This document shows positions 34,879 through 43,838 of a DNA stretch of 64,000 bases, piece after piece. The position numbers and the translations under genes are program-made. The notes below the pieces were generated by a model that worked only from the letters and a program-made list of their open reading frames with translations, was not told where the DNA came from and made no database searches. The DNA is from MED-G105 sp038522945 (lineage in GTDB: Bacteria; Pseudomonadota; Alphaproteobacteria; Caulobacterales; Parvularculaceae), in assembly GCA_038522945.1 (NCBI GenBank), contig JBCBJV010000009.1, positions 62,001-126,000 of the forward strand, read 5' to 3'. Position 1 is the stretch's first letter; each line of letters opens with the position of its first letter.

Positions 34879-36084
34879 TTAGTCTCGAATTTTCCCGGCG
34901 GCTGGAGTCGAAAGTGATGTGCCGTCGTTGATTGGTAACACTGTGAACTCAATACGTCTGTTTACGGCTCGCCCTGCAGCTGTGCGATTTGTCGATAATG
35001 GTCTGGATGATCCGAAGCCTTCGCTCTCAAGCTGTACCCGACCAACGCCTTGAGCGTGAAGAAATGAAGCGACCGTTTGAGCCCGTAATCGGCTAAGTTG
35101 TCGGTTGCGCTCTTCGCTTCCCGTGGCATCGGTGTGTCCTTCCACCAGAACGATAACTGGTTCGCAAGTACGGACTTCTTCGGCAAGGGTCGTCAGTACA
35201 CGTTGGCCACCACGATTGATCTGTGTGCTGGAGGATAAGAAGCGAATATGAAAGTTTTCCATGTGAGACTTGATCTTCACAGCGCATCTTGCTGCGTCTT
35301 CAATCGGGTCTGGAACGTCTGACGCGTCAATGGACGGCTGAACGGAAGAGGGGTCTGAACTGTCGGTTATCGCTGCAACGGTCGTTTCGGGTGATTTAGG
35401 CAGCGAAGGAGCGGGCAAGCTTTCTATGTCGACAAAGACGGTGTAAGGGGCATCGACCCTCGCAAGGAGGCTTTCAACAGCCCGGCTAGTGCCCTTATCA
35501 GGAGCTATGCCGGTAATCGTAAATTCCGTCCCCTGATTGAAAACTTCACCTTCAGTGAGGAGTGACAATGCTTTGATCGAGGTTGTGGCGACCTGCACCC
35601 ACGTTTCAGGCGCCGGGACATCCTCCAAAACCAGATCCTCACCTTCAGCTAGAGTTGAAAAGGCCTCGTTTATTGCCGACTGGACGGCTCTTCTAGCTTC
35701 ATCGGAAGGGACCCGCCCTGACTGAAGCAGAGTATTCTCCAGCCGGCTTAGCTTCCACTTCTGGACCTGGCGAGCAAGGATGATCGCGCCGGTCTCGATC
35801 GTGACGCCCGCGGAGTTTAAGGGCGCCTGTTCCTGAACATACAAATAGAAGGCCGTTTCCAATGCTTGCCTTTGGTCGTCACTTGGGGCCTCGCCGGAGA
35901 TTTTCAGGATGCGTCCGTCGACAGTGAGTTTCGCCCATGGAAAGCCCTGCTCGTCAAAAAAGGAAATAGCGTGTGTCTCGATATGAGACTGGATGCGCTG
36001 CGGCGCATTAAGGCCGACCATGACGAACAAGCCAAACCCGAAAAACGCGGTAACCGCCAGACCTATGCGAGGTATTAGGCCCAT
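34879..36084 (-). CDS. OmpA-like peptidoglycan-binding protein with BON-like repeats
   Basis: A 401-residue protein. One hydrophobic segment (about 8-26) anchors it. Residues about 40-240 hold two or three BON-like modules (WAKLTVDGRILKISGEAPSDD; FTITGIAPDKG). Residues about 285-385 are an OmpA C-terminal domain: VLVEGHTDATGSEERNRQLSRLRAQTV and SEGFGSSRP, with the Asp and Arg that hold diaminopimelate in peptidoglycan. It should tether the inner membrane to the wall. A partner HhH-like membrane protein follows. Confidence 0.85.
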   Translation of the reverse strand: MGLIPRIGLAVTAFFGFGLFVMVGLNAPQRIQSHIETHAISFFDEQGFPWAKLTVDGRILKISGEAPSDDQRQALETAFYLYVQEQAPLNSAGVTIETGAIILARQVQKWKLSRLENTLLQSGRVPSDEARRAVQSAINEAFSTLAEGEDLVLEDVPAPETWVQVATTSIKALSLLTEGEVFNQGTEFTITGIAPDKGTSRAVESLLARVDAPYTVFVDIESLPAPSLPKSPETTVAAITDSSDPSSVQPSIDASDVPDPIEDAARCAVKIKSHMENFHIRFLSSSTQINRGGQRVLTTLAEEVRTCEPVIVLVEGHTDATGSEERNRQLSRLRAQTVASFLHAQGVGRVQLESEGFGSSRPLSTNRTAAGRAVNRRIEFTVLPINDGTSLSTPAAGKIRD

Positions 36085-36272
36085 TTACTCACTGTTCTGA
36101 TCATAGCCGGGCAGGCGCTCGGCCAAATACAAGCGGATTCCACCACTCTTAATCTCTACATTAAGCAAATTCGTGGCCAATGCCCACCTGCCGATAGAGC
36201 GCGATCTTGGCAACCCTGCGTAAGTGCGAGGAACGAGTGGGGCCTTCCATTGGTCCGTTGAATAAGTCGGGT

Positions 36273-37310
36273 TCAAGTCCAGTCCAGGATTACTTTGCCC
36301 GATTGGCCCGATCGCATGATGTCAAAGCCTTCTTGAAACCTTGAGACGGGGAAGCGGTGGGTGATGATCGGGGTCAGATCAAGGCCTGCCTGGAGCAGCG
36401 CACCCATCTTGTACCATGTTTCAAACATCCGGCGTCCATAAATCCCTTTGATGTCGAGCCCTTTAAAAATGACGTGATCCCAGTGGACGCCAGCTCCGTT
36501 TGGCATAATGCCCAGCAGCGCAATTTTTCCGCCATGGTTCATGCTTTCTAGCATGCCGTCGAAGGCTTTGGGCGCACCCGACATCTCAAGCCCTACGTCG
36601 AAGCCTTCAGTCATGCCTAGATCAGCCATCACGTCGCTTAGGTTTTCTTGCGCCGCATTGACCGTGCGGGAAGCACCCATTTTTGAAGCCAGATTTAGGC
36701 GGTATTCGTTCAAATCACTGACGACCACATGACGTGCGCCGACGAAACGGGCAACTGCTGCTGCCATGATGCCAATCGGCCCTGCACCGGTGATGAGAAC
36801 ATCTTCGCCCACGAGGTCAAAAGCGAGTGCCGTATGCACCGCGTTTCCGAATGGGTCAAAAATCGCGCCGTATTCGTCGGAGATATCCTCCGGTAACTTG
36901 TAAACGTTGAAGGCAGGCGCGGAAATCAGTTCCGCAAACGCCCCGGCACGATTGACGCCAATGCCGACTGTGTTGCGGCACAGATGGCGCTGGCCTGCAC
37001 GGCAATTCCGGCAATAGCCACATGTGACATGGCCCTCTACTGACACACGATCGCCGATCTTCAGTTTTGAGTGTTCTGGGTGAACCTCCGAGCCGATTTC
37101 GACGATCTCGCCCATGAATTCATGGCCGACCGTCATCGGGACCGGTACGGTTTTTTTCGCCCAATCGTCCCAGTTGTAAATATGGACATCTGTGCCGCAT
37201 ATGGCGGTTTTCTTCACGCGGATCAGGACGTCGTTTGGCCCGATCGACGGGGCCGCAACGTCCTCTAGCCAGATGCCTTCCTCTGCGTGGGCCTTCACCA
37301 ATGCCTGCAT
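36273..37310 (-). CDS. tdh: L-threonine 3-dehydrogenase
   Basis: Oxidises threonine to 2-amino-3-ketobutyrate with NAD. It is a zinc-dependent medium-chain dehydrogenase: ICGTDVHIYNWD and TVGHEFMGEIVE carry catalytic zinc ligands, CGYCRNCRAGQRHLC the structural zinc cysteines, and GAGPIGIMAAAVAR the nucleotide-binding loop. 345 residues and high similarity to Tdh rather than sorbitol dehydrogenase make the assignment good. The usual partner kbl (2-amino-3-ketobutyrate CoA ligase) is not adjacent. Confidence 0.92.
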   Translation of the reverse strand: MQALVKAHAEEGIWLEDVAAPSIGPNDVLIRVKKTAICGTDVHIYNWDDWAKKTVPVPMTVGHEFMGEIVEIGSEVHPEHSKLKIGDRVSVEGHVTCGYCRNCRAGQRHLCRNTVGIGVNRAGAFAELISAPAFNVYKLPEDISDEYGAIFDPFGNAVHTALAFDLVGEDVLITGAGPIGIMAAAVARFVGARHVVVSDLNEYRLNLASKMGASRTVNAAQENLSDVMADLGMTEGFDVGLEMSGAPKAFDGMLESMNHGGKIALLGIMPNGAGVHWDHVIFKGLDIKGIYGRRMFETWYKMGALLQAGLDLTPIITHRFPVSRFQEGFDIMRSGQSGKVILDWT

Positions 37311-37419
37311 GAGATCCTCTTGCCGGTTGTGGGCCAGTTCCTGGCCGGTGCTTCGTCCCTCAGTTAAAGGGGAGCTTAATCGCTTCCCTGACGGTCATCA
37401 AACACTAGTGGCGATTGGG

Positions 37420-38439
37420 CTAAGACTGCGCTTTGGAGAGCAAATCGACAGCGCGGGGCGCGAAATAGGTAATAATCCCGTCAGCGCCCGCCCGTTTGAT
37501 GGAGAGAAGGCTCTCCAAAACGGCGCGGTCTCCGTCGATCCAGCCGTTTTGTTCTGCCGCACTGATCATCGCGTATTCGCCCGACACCTGGAATGCGAAG
37601 GTGGGCATACGGAATTCTTCTTTGACGCGGCAGATGATGTCTAGATAGGCCCCGGCGGGCTTTACCATTACGCTATCGGCCCCCTCAGAGATATCCATCT
37701 CAACTTCCCGGAGGGCTTCATCGCTATTTGCAGGATCCATTTGATAGGTTTTCTTGTCGCCCTTTAGAGCTGTTGAGGCGCCTATTGCTTCTCGATAAGG
37801 CCCGTAAAGACATGAGGCGTATTTCGCTGCATACGACATGATTTGGGTGGACTGAAGGCCAGCTTCATCGAGGGCTTTGCGAATCGCCCCGACGCGTCCG
37901 TCCATCATGTCGGACGGTGCAACGATATCAAAGCCGGCCTGTGCTTCAACAAGGGCCTGACGGGTCAGGCATTCGATGGTTTCATCGTTCAGGATCTCGC
38001 CGTTTTTGAGAAGCCCATCATGACCATGGTCTGTGTAGGGATCCAGAGCGACATCGGCCATAAGCCCAATATCTGGAACGGCGGCTTTAATCGCTCGTGC
38101 GGTTCGGCACATTAGGTTCTCAGGGTCGAAGGCGAGCGAGGCGTCACTGCTGCGGTCTTCCGTACTCGTGTATGGGAAGATTGCCAGAGCCTTAATGTTG
38201 AGAGACAGAGCTGTCTCAGCGGCGCGCGCAGCTTCGTCCGGTGATACGCGGAAAACGCCCGGGAGGGAGCTGACAGGCTCGCGTACATTTACCCCTTCCT
38301 TAACAATAACAGCCCAAATGAGATCGTCAGGACTCAATCTGGTTTCGGCTACCAATTGTCGAGACCATGGCGATTGGCGAAGGCGGCGAAGGCGGGTTGT
38401 CGGATATTGCTGGTTTGGCATGGCGAGGAGGGCCTTCAT
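37420..38439 (-). CDS. hemB: Porphobilinogen synthase (ALA dehydratase)
   Basis: Condenses two 5-aminolevulinates to porphobilinogen in heme synthesis. The active-site lysines are in MSYAAKYASCLYGPYR and MVKPAGAYLDI. The metal loop reads DVALDPYTDHGHDG with Asp in place of cysteines, so this is the Mg-dependent, zinc-independent form usual in alphaproteobacteria. ATG 38439 gives 339 residues; ATG 38421 and a TTG at 38526 are alternatives. Divergent from the MarR-type regulator, with a perfect palindrome between them. Confidence 0.94.
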   Translation of the reverse strand: MKALLAMPNQQYPTTRLRRLRQSPWSRQLVAETRLSPDDLIWAVIVKEGVNVREPVSSLPGVFRVSPDEAARAAETALSLNIKALAIFPYTSTEDRSSDASLAFDPENLMCRTARAIKAAVPDIGLMADVALDPYTDHGHDGLLKNGEILNDETIECLTRQALVEAQAGFDIVAPSDMMDGRVGAIRKALDEAGLQSTQIMSYAAKYASCLYGPYREAIGASTALKGDKKTYQMDPANSDEALREVEMDISEGADSVMVKPAGAYLDIICRVKEEFRMPTFAFQVSGEYAMISAAEQNGWIDGDRAVLESLLSIKRAGADGIITYFAPRAVDLLSKAQS

Positions 38440-38513
38440 TGGAAGCGACTTTATTGGTGTATAGGGCAAGGCAGCTGCCAAAGTGACCGGCGACGCGTTG
38501 CTGATGCCATTAT

Positions 38514-38529
38514 AATTTGACTTCAAATT
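38514..38529. promoter_or_regulatory. Perfect palindrome between hemB and MarR-type gene
   Basis: AATTTGA-CT-TCAAATT is a perfect 7-base inverted repeat with a two-base spacer, about 75 bases from each divergent start codon. It is a likely site for the adjacent winged-helix regulator, controlling itself, hemB or both. Confidence 0.55.
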
Positions 38530-38606
38530 GAACGGCTAGCCTTAACGTGCCTTTTAGAAGATGACGCTATCTTGATTTCCAGTAATCAAAGTTGTGAGGC
38601 GTAAAG

Positions 38607-39137
38607 ATGGTCGCAGTGGAACGGGCACTGGAATCCGGGGTAATTGGGCTCAGCGAAAAGAATGAGACCGACCCTGAGCTGTTACAGGCCTCTTATCTTC
38701 AATTGTTGCATCTCGTTGAACGGTTGCACCGTCAACTTCTTGATGTGATCAAAGACGAATTAGAACGGTTAGGGCAGACTGATATCAACTCAGTTCAGGC
38801 CCTACTCTTATACAACATTGGCGACGCCGAGTTAACGCCGGGCGAGCTACGTTCGCGGGGGCACTACCTGGGGTCCAATGTGTCCTACAATTTGAAACAG
38901 CTGATCGATAAAGGCTATATCCGCGATCAACGTTCTGACACGGACCGACGTTCAAAGCGCGTGTCTTTGACTGCCGGTGGTCTTCATGTTCGGGACAAGC
39001 TGGCAGAGCTATTTGAACGGCAGTTGCAATCTGTCGAACAAGTCGGCGGCGTCGACATCGAACTCCTAAATGGGACGAACAAAGCACTGCAGCGTCTGGA
39101 ACGCTTTTGGGCTGATCAGGTTCGCTACCGCCTGTAG
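38607..39137 (+). CDS. MarR/LdtR-like winged-helix regulator
   Basis: A 176-residue DNA-binding protein. The region around residues 60-115 is a winged helix: LLLYNIGDAELTPGELRSRG, LGSNVSYNLKQLIDKGYI as recognition helix and RSDTDRRSKRVSL as the wing. The long first helix and C-terminal helix form the dimer interface. It resembles LdtR, a MarR-family regulator of Rhizobiales that controls L,D-transpeptidase and stress genes and is often near hemB. The ligand is unknown. A 14-bp terminator stem follows, shared with mucR. Confidence 0.8.
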   Translation: MVAVERALESGVIGLSEKNETDPELLQASYLQLLHLVERLHRQLLDVIKDELERLGQTDINSVQALLLYNIGDAELTPGELRSRGHYLGSNVSYNLKQLIDKGYIRDQRSDTDRRSKRVSLTAGGLHVRDKLAELFERQLQSVEQVGGVDIELLNGTNKALQRLERFWADQVRYRL

Positions 39138-39160
39138 TCGATTTATCTACCTCATAAAAA

Positions 39161-39196
39161 AAGAGCCGCGCCGGAACATTCTGGTGCGGCTCTTTT
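39161..39196. terminator. Bidirectional terminator between ldtR-like gene and mucR
   Basis: A 14-base stem (outer AAGAGCCGC/GCGGCTCTT, loop AACATT) is flanked by seven As on the left and four Ts on the right. It can therefore terminate the plus-strand regulator and the minus-strand mucR transcripts. Confidence 0.88.
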
Positions 39197-39215
39197 CCTT
39201 GGTAATTTGGTTCGA

Positions 39216-39695
39216 TTACCGCTTGGCCGGTCTACCGCGACGCTTGGCGGTTTTCTTTTTTGCTGCCCGTTTGCGGGTTGGCGCACCAGCGCCTCGACCT
39301 AGGCCGATTTCTTTTGCAAACTGTGAGCGTCTCTTGGCGTAGTTTGGCGCAACCATCGGATAGTCAGCAGGCAGGTTCCATTTCCGACGGTAGTCTTCCG
39401 GTGTCATGTCATACTGCGTGCGAAGATAGCGCTTCAGCATTTTCAGTTTTTTGCCATCTTCGAGGCAAATCACGTAATCGGGGGTTACAGATTTTGCCAC
39501 CGGCACGGCAGGCTGTTGGTTCCCGGCATGGGCTGTTCCACCGGAGGCCAGCGCCTTAATCGCGTCGTGCACTTCCTGAAGGAAGGCGGGCACATCGTCT
39601 GCATCAAGCTTATTGTTTCCAACAAATGCCGAGACGATTTGAGTGGTTAGATCCAGCGTGTTTTCGGTTGATAGATTTGTTTCAGAGGACGCCAT
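39216..39695 (-). CDS. mucR: MucR/Ros family transcriptional regulator
   Basis: A 159-residue zinc-finger regulator. The conserved core VTPDYVICLEDGKKLKMLKRYLRTQYDMTP lies near residues 70-99, followed by YRRKWNLPADYPMVAPNYAKRRS. The usual first zinc Cys is present (ICLEDG), and His ligands of Ros are replaced as in many MucR. The C-terminus is unusually basic (RKRAAKKKTAKRRGRPAKR) and ends in an AT-hook-like RGRP. MucR proteins act as H-NS-like gene silencers at AT-rich DNA and control exopolysaccharide, motility and cell-cycle genes. Confidence 0.9.
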   Translation of the reverse strand: MASSETNLSTENTLDLTTQIVSAFVGNNKLDADDVPAFLQEVHDAIKALASGGTAHAGNQQPAVPVAKSVTPDYVICLEDGKKLKMLKRYLRTQYDMTPEDYRRKWNLPADYPMVAPNYAKRRSQFAKEIGLGRGAGAPTRKRAAKKKTAKRRGRPAKR

Positions 39696-40021
39696 ACTTT
39701 TCCCTACGAGGTTTGTTTTATTTTGTTCTGAAGGACATCAGGGCAAAGAATATGCCCCGCATTAATAAGATAGGTGGAATAATCATGGAAAAAACCGAAC
39801 GCAAGCTCTTTCGGAAAATAAGTCGATAAATTGACTGTAAGTCCTGTAAGAGCACTCAAGAGAATTATCGAGCAGCTTTTTGCTGAATACTCTTTTCATG
39901 CCGTCCTAAAAGGCGAGGGTGTCGCGTTGCAGGGCAATGCAATCGGGCCTATACGAGAGGAAACAGAGCTGTGATTCGACACTTGCCACGGCTTTAATTC
40001 AACCAAATCGGGAAATTTCGA
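39696..40021. other. Intergenic region between mucR and glyA
   Basis: A 326-base divergent control region, AT-rich near mucR (runs of TTTTATTTTG and TTAATAAGATA) as expected for a MucR self-binding site. A 14-codon frame (39785-39829, MEKTERKLFRKISR) has AGGTGG upstream but no other support. No known riboswitch for glyA was recognised. Confidence 0.4.
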
Positions 40022-41308
40022 GTGAGCCAAGCGATACAAACGGATACAAAGGGTTTTTTTTCTGAGTCTGTGCAAGACGCAGATCCGCTGATTGCCGGAT
40101 TGATCAGTAAAGAATTGACGCGGCAACAGCATCAAATTGAGCTCATCGCATCTGAGAACATCGTCTCACGCGCTGTTCTTGAGGCCCAAGGCTCTATTCT
40201 GACAAACAAGTACGCTGAAGGATACCCTGGTAAACGCTATTATGGTGGATGCGAAGTTGTCGACGAAGTCGAAAATATTGCTATAGAACGGGCGTGTAAG
40301 CTGTTCGGTAGTGAATTTGCGATTGTACAACCTCATTCTGGAAGCCAGGCGAATCAGGCCGTTTTTATGGCCACATTATCGCCTGGTGACTGTTTTTTGG
40401 GGATGGATTTGGCCGCTGGCGGGCACCTTACCCATGGCGGCAAAGCTAACCAATCAGGCAAGTGGTTTAAGGCCGTCCATTATGGAGTTGATCCGGAAAC
40501 ACAGCTCATCGACTACGATGAGGTTGCAAAACAGGCCGAAGAACACAAACCAAAACTCGTAATTGCTGGCGGTAGTGCTTATTCGCGATTTATTGATTTT
40601 AAGCGGTTTCGCGAGATAGCCGATAGCGTTGGCGCGCGGCTCCTTGTCGATATGGCCCATTTCGCCGGGCTTGTTGCTGCTGGTCTTTATCCTTCGCCCG
40701 TGGGTATTGCTGATGTTTCCACCACAACCACACACAAAACCCTTCGCGGGCCCCGCGGTGGTCTAGTCGTAACGAACGACGGGGATCTGGCAAAAAAGAT
40801 CAGGTCAGGGCTATTTCCCGGGATCCAGGGTGGGCCACTGATGCATGTCGTTGCGGCCAAAGCGGTCGCATTTGGCGAAGCGTTGGAGCCCTCCTTTAAA
40901 GACTACAACCGTCAAGTGATTGCGAACGCTCAGGCGTTGGCATCGTCACTCGTTGAGGCAGGCTATGCGGTTGTTTCTGGCGGGACAGATACCCATCTCG
41001 CGCTCATCGATCTTCGGCCAAAAGGCGTGAAGGGAAATGCGGCGGAAGATAGTTTAGAGCGGGCGGGCATCACTTGTAACAAAAACGGTGTGCCATTCGA
41101 TCCAGAAAAACCGGCGGTTACTTCTGGAATAAGGGTCGGTAGCCCAGCATGCACGACACGCGGGTTTGGCCTTGCTGAGTTTCGCGAAACCGGCCACCTC
41201 ATGGCGGAAGTTCTTGACGCCTTAGCGTCGGGGGCTGATATGCCAAGTGTAGAGGCGTCAGTCGGAGTGAAAGTAAAAGCTCTGACCGAGCGTTTTCCGA
41301 TTTACTGA
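40022..41308 (+). CDS. glyA: Serine hydroxymethyltransferase
   Basis: Interconverts serine and glycine with tetrahydrofolate, using pyridoxal phosphate. Typical blocks: IELIASENIVSRAVLEAQGS, NKYAEGYPGKRYYGGCE, VDMAHFAGLVAAGLYPSP and TTTTHKTLRGPRGGLVV with the PLP-binding lysine after THK. The start is GTG with GGGA about 9 bases upstream. 428 residues is normal. It heads glyA-nrdR, followed 177 bases later by nusB-thiL. Confidence 0.96.
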   Translation: MSQAIQTDTKGFFSESVQDADPLIAGLISKELTRQQHQIELIASENIVSRAVLEAQGSILTNKYAEGYPGKRYYGGCEVVDEVENIAIERACKLFGSEFAIVQPHSGSQANQAVFMATLSPGDCFLGMDLAAGGHLTHGGKANQSGKWFKAVHYGVDPETQLIDYDEVAKQAEEHKPKLVIAGGSAYSRFIDFKRFREIADSVGARLLVDMAHFAGLVAAGLYPSPVGIADVSTTTTHKTLRGPRGGLVVTNDGDLAKKIRSGLFPGIQGGPLMHVVAAKAVAFGEALEPSFKDYNRQVIANAQALASSLVEAGYAVVSGGTDTHLALIDLRPKGVKGNAAEDSLERAGITCNKNGVPFDPEKPAVTSGIRVGSPACTTRGFGLAEFRETGHLMAEVLDALASGADMPSVEASVGVKVKALTERFPIY

Positions 41309-41356
41309 TAGGGCAACGCGGCCACGATAATTGGACGCGTTGTGGGTTAGAACACG

Positions 41357-41830
41357 ATGCGCTGTCCGTTTTGTGGGTGCGAAGACACTCAAGTCAAAGA
41401 TTCAAGGTCTGCCGAGGATGGTTCGACAATTCGCCGTCGGCGCCAGTGCACGGCCTGTTCTGGACGGTTTACGACATTCGAGCGCGTTCAGCTCCGAGAG
41501 CTGATTGTTGTGAAGAGTTCAGGCAAGAAAGTACCCTTTGATCGTGATAAACTTATGCGCTCGCTCAACGTCGCGTTGCGCAAGCGCGAAGTTGATCCCG
41601 ACCGGGTCGAACAAATGGTGTCTGGTATCGTCCGGCGCCTTGAGTCCATGGGTGAGACAGAAATTGATACGAAGATGATCGGCGAACTCGTCATGGAAGG
41701 GCTCGCAGGCCTCGATGACGTCGCCTATGTCCGCTATGCGTCTGTCTACAAGAACTTTAGGGAAGCCCGCGATTTTGGTCAGTTCCTAAATCGCCTTGAA
41801 GAGACAGAATTGACGGAACCAGATCAATAA
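41357..41830 (+). CDS. nrdR: Transcriptional repressor NrdR
   Basis: Controls ribonucleotide reductase genes in response to ATP/dATP. The N-terminal zinc ribbon has MRCPFCGCEDTQVKDSR and RRRRQCTACSGRFTTFE (cysteine pairs). An ATP-cone (residues about 49-139) follows, with VVKSSGKKVPFDRDKLMRSL. Length 157 is normal. In many alphaproteobacteria ribD, ribE, ribB and ribH lie between nrdR and nusB; here they are absent from this place. Confidence 0.95.
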   Translation: MRCPFCGCEDTQVKDSRSAEDGSTIRRRRQCTACSGRFTTFERVQLRELIVVKSSGKKVPFDRDKLMRSLNVALRKREVDPDRVEQMVSGIVRRLESMGETEIDTKMIGELVMEGLAGLDDVAYVRYASVYKNFREARDFGQFLNRLEETELTEPDQ

Positions 41831-42007
41831 ATTGGATTTATACGTGTACTAATAAGAGGGGTATGTGGCGTCAGTGACTGCAATTGAGTCAAGTGCCACT
41901 CTTCACACTGTCAGCATTTACCACCGCCACCTTCTACGAGGTTGATTTTTCACGTGCTATCGTTTCAAGCGCCAACACGTTTAAGAGTATAGGTACTCAC
42001 CATTGCT

Positions 42008-42481
42008 ATGAGTAAAATCGACAGCACACAAAAACGCACAAATGCCCGGCTCGCGGCCGTTCAAGCACTCTACCAGTTGGAGCAGAGTGGGACTGGCGTT
42101 GAAACCGTGATCCTTGAGTTCCAAGCTCATCGGCTCGGGGGTGCCCTCGAAGAGCATATTCTCCACGAGGCCGATGATGATCTTTTTGCTGACCTCGTCC
42201 GCGGTGTTGTGCGGATGCAGGCGAAGCTCGATCCTTTTATCTCGAGGCAATTGGCGAAGGGATGGTCTCTCGGACGCCTAGATGCGACGGTTCGAGCGAT
42301 TTTAAGGGCAGGGCTTTATGAACTTGTTCATCGTGCGGACATTCCGGTTAAGGTGACGATCAACGAGTATGTCGAACTTGCCAAAGCCTTTTTCGAGGAT
42401 GAGGAAATTGGCTTCGTGAACGGTGTCCTTGATGCAGCGGCCAACGACGTGCGCGCTGATGACTTACAAGCTTCCCCGTGA
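42008..42481 (+). CDS. nusB: Transcription antitermination factor NusB
   Basis: A 157-residue all-helical RNA-binding protein that joins S10 and BoxA RNA in rRNA antitermination. N-terminal RTNARLAAVQALYQLEQSG and C-terminal DIPVKVTINEYVELAKAFFEDEEIGFVNGVLDAA are clear signatures. It ends with a 4-base overlap with the thiL start, so thiL is translated by coupling. ATG 42008 is the only reasonable start. Confidence 0.95.
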   Translation: MSKIDSTQKRTNARLAAVQALYQLEQSGTGVETVILEFQAHRLGGALEEHILHEADDDLFADLVRGVVRMQAKLDPFISRQLAKGWSLGRLDATVRAILRAGLYELVHRADIPVKVTINEYVELAKAFFEDEEIGFVNGVLDAAANDVRADDLQASP

Positions 42482-43464
42482 GTGAATTCGACCTCATTCG
42501 AAATTGCTTCCGGCCTCTGACCGCTGGGAATGATCTCGCGTTCGGCTTGCAAGATGATGTTGCTCAGCTTTCTGAGAATGGTTTGGTCGTCTCGAAAGAT
42601 GTTCTGATTGAAGGCATCCATTTTCTAAAGAACGACCCAATCGAAGACATCGCTTGGAAAGCGCTGATGGTGAATGTCTCTGACATCGTCGCCAAAGGCG
42701 CACGGCCTCTTTTCTACTGTCTTGGCTGTGCCTGGCCGAAAGGAACCGACCCTTCCCATGTTCAGGACTTCGCTGGTGGCCTCAAGTCAGCTCAGGACGT
42801 GGCCAAATTGACGCTTCTTGGAGGCGACACTACGGCCACCCGCAAGGCAAGCGATCCATTCGTGATCTCGGTCACGATATTCGGGCAACCGGCGAGAGAA
42901 GGGGTCGTTGCAAGGGCTGGTACGGGGGGCGGTGATGATCTCTATGTGACCGGCACGATTGGTGACGCTTTTCTTGGGCTCAAGGAACTGACTGGTAAGC
43001 CTAAACTACCAGCCGATTTATCAGCTGAGGTGATCTCCTGCTACCGGCGCCCCGAGCCCGCCATTGCCTTTGGTACAACGCTCGCTGGCTTGGCAAGTGC
43101 GGCAATTGATGTTTCGGATGGCTTGGTCGCCGATGCCGGCCACTTGGCAAGTATAAATAAGAAGCAATTTATTCTTGATGCTGATCGAATACCGTTGTCA
43201 CCCGCGGCTGAAGCTTGGGTCGGCATGCAAAAAGATCCAATGAAGGCGATTGGGGCGCTCGCGTGCGGAGGTGATGATTACTCTATCCTATTTACGGCAC
43301 CACAAAGCCGTCGCCGCGCAATCGACATTGCAGGGCAAGTGACAAAGACCCGAGTCACGCGCATCGGCACCGTCAAGCCAGGTAACGGCATCAACGTCAC
43401 CGATCGATTTGGTGATGAGATTCCCATTAGCCAGCGCGGTTTCGATCATTTTCAAGAAAGTTGA
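42478..43464 (+). CDS. thiL: Thiamine-monophosphate kinase
   Basis: Phosphorylates thiamine monophosphate to the active diphosphate. It belongs to the PurM/SelD-like fold: GLQDDVAQL near residue 22, DVLIEGIHFL, ALMVNVSDIVAKGARPLFYCLG, LLGGDTTATRK, AIDVSDGLVADAGHLA and GGDDYSILFT. All metal-binding aspartates are present and 328 residues is normal. The start GTG overlaps the nusB stop by four bases. Confidence 0.95.
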   Translation: MSEFDLIRNCFRPLTAGNDLAFGLQDDVAQLSENGLVVSKDVLIEGIHFLKNDPIEDIAWKALMVNVSDIVAKGARPLFYCLGCAWPKGTDPSHVQDFAGGLKSAQDVAKLTLLGGDTTATRKASDPFVISVTIFGQPAREGVVARAGTGGGDDLYVTGTIGDAFLGLKELTGKPKLPADLSAEVISCYRRPEPAIAFGTTLAGLASAAIDVSDGLVADAGHLASINKKQFILDADRIPLSPAAEAWVGMQKDPMKAIGALACGGDDYSILFTAPQSRRRAIDIAGQVTKTRVTRIGTVKPGNGINVTDRFGDEIPISQRGFDHFQES

Positions 43465-43838
43465 GTGCGCCTAAGGCGCGGATTTCCCGCATTAGGGTTG
43501 AGAGTTTGAAGTCTTGGAAAAGCCCAAGAAATTCGTCGCCAGCGAACCTCCTCTTGCTCATATTTGTTTGGTTTCCAAATTAAATTAGGCTGGCAAAACT
43601 GATCTAGACCTCTGTTTTTGAAGGAATTTATTGCCTATATGCGGCCTTGGGTGAAGGGCGTACTGATGCCCTCTTTCGTTTTTCGAATTATCTGCTATAG
43701 CTAAGTCACCCAAGCAACATCGTCCCTGCCTGCGCACGAAATACGTGCATGATTTTGTGAGCGATTTCGCTCGCCTATTTCGTTTGCCCAGGGGTTTTTA
43801 GTGGACGGAACCAACAATCGACCGAGGGGGTCATAAAC
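43465..43838 (+). promoter_or_regulatory. Long leader/intergenic region before second TonB receptor
   Basis: 374 bases without a gene. A weak hairpin AGGGC/GCCCT with a following TTTCGTTTTT (about 43654-43684) may end a transcript. A small GAGCGA/TCGCTC stem lies near 43760-43772, and GACCGAGGGGGT is a strong ribosome-binding site just before the receptor's GTG. No operator-like long palindrome was found. Confidence 0.4.

Noticed and set aside
36085..36276. A 63-codon minus-strand frame between tdh and the OmpA/BON gene
   Set aside because: It starts with TTG overlapping the tdh stop, has no ribosome-binding site of its own beyond coding sequence, and no recognisable protein features.
39785..39829. 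A 14-codon frame (MEKTERKLFRKISR) before glyA with AGGTGG upstream
   Set aside because: Too short and too far from glyA to be a convincing leader peptide; no attenuator structure follows.
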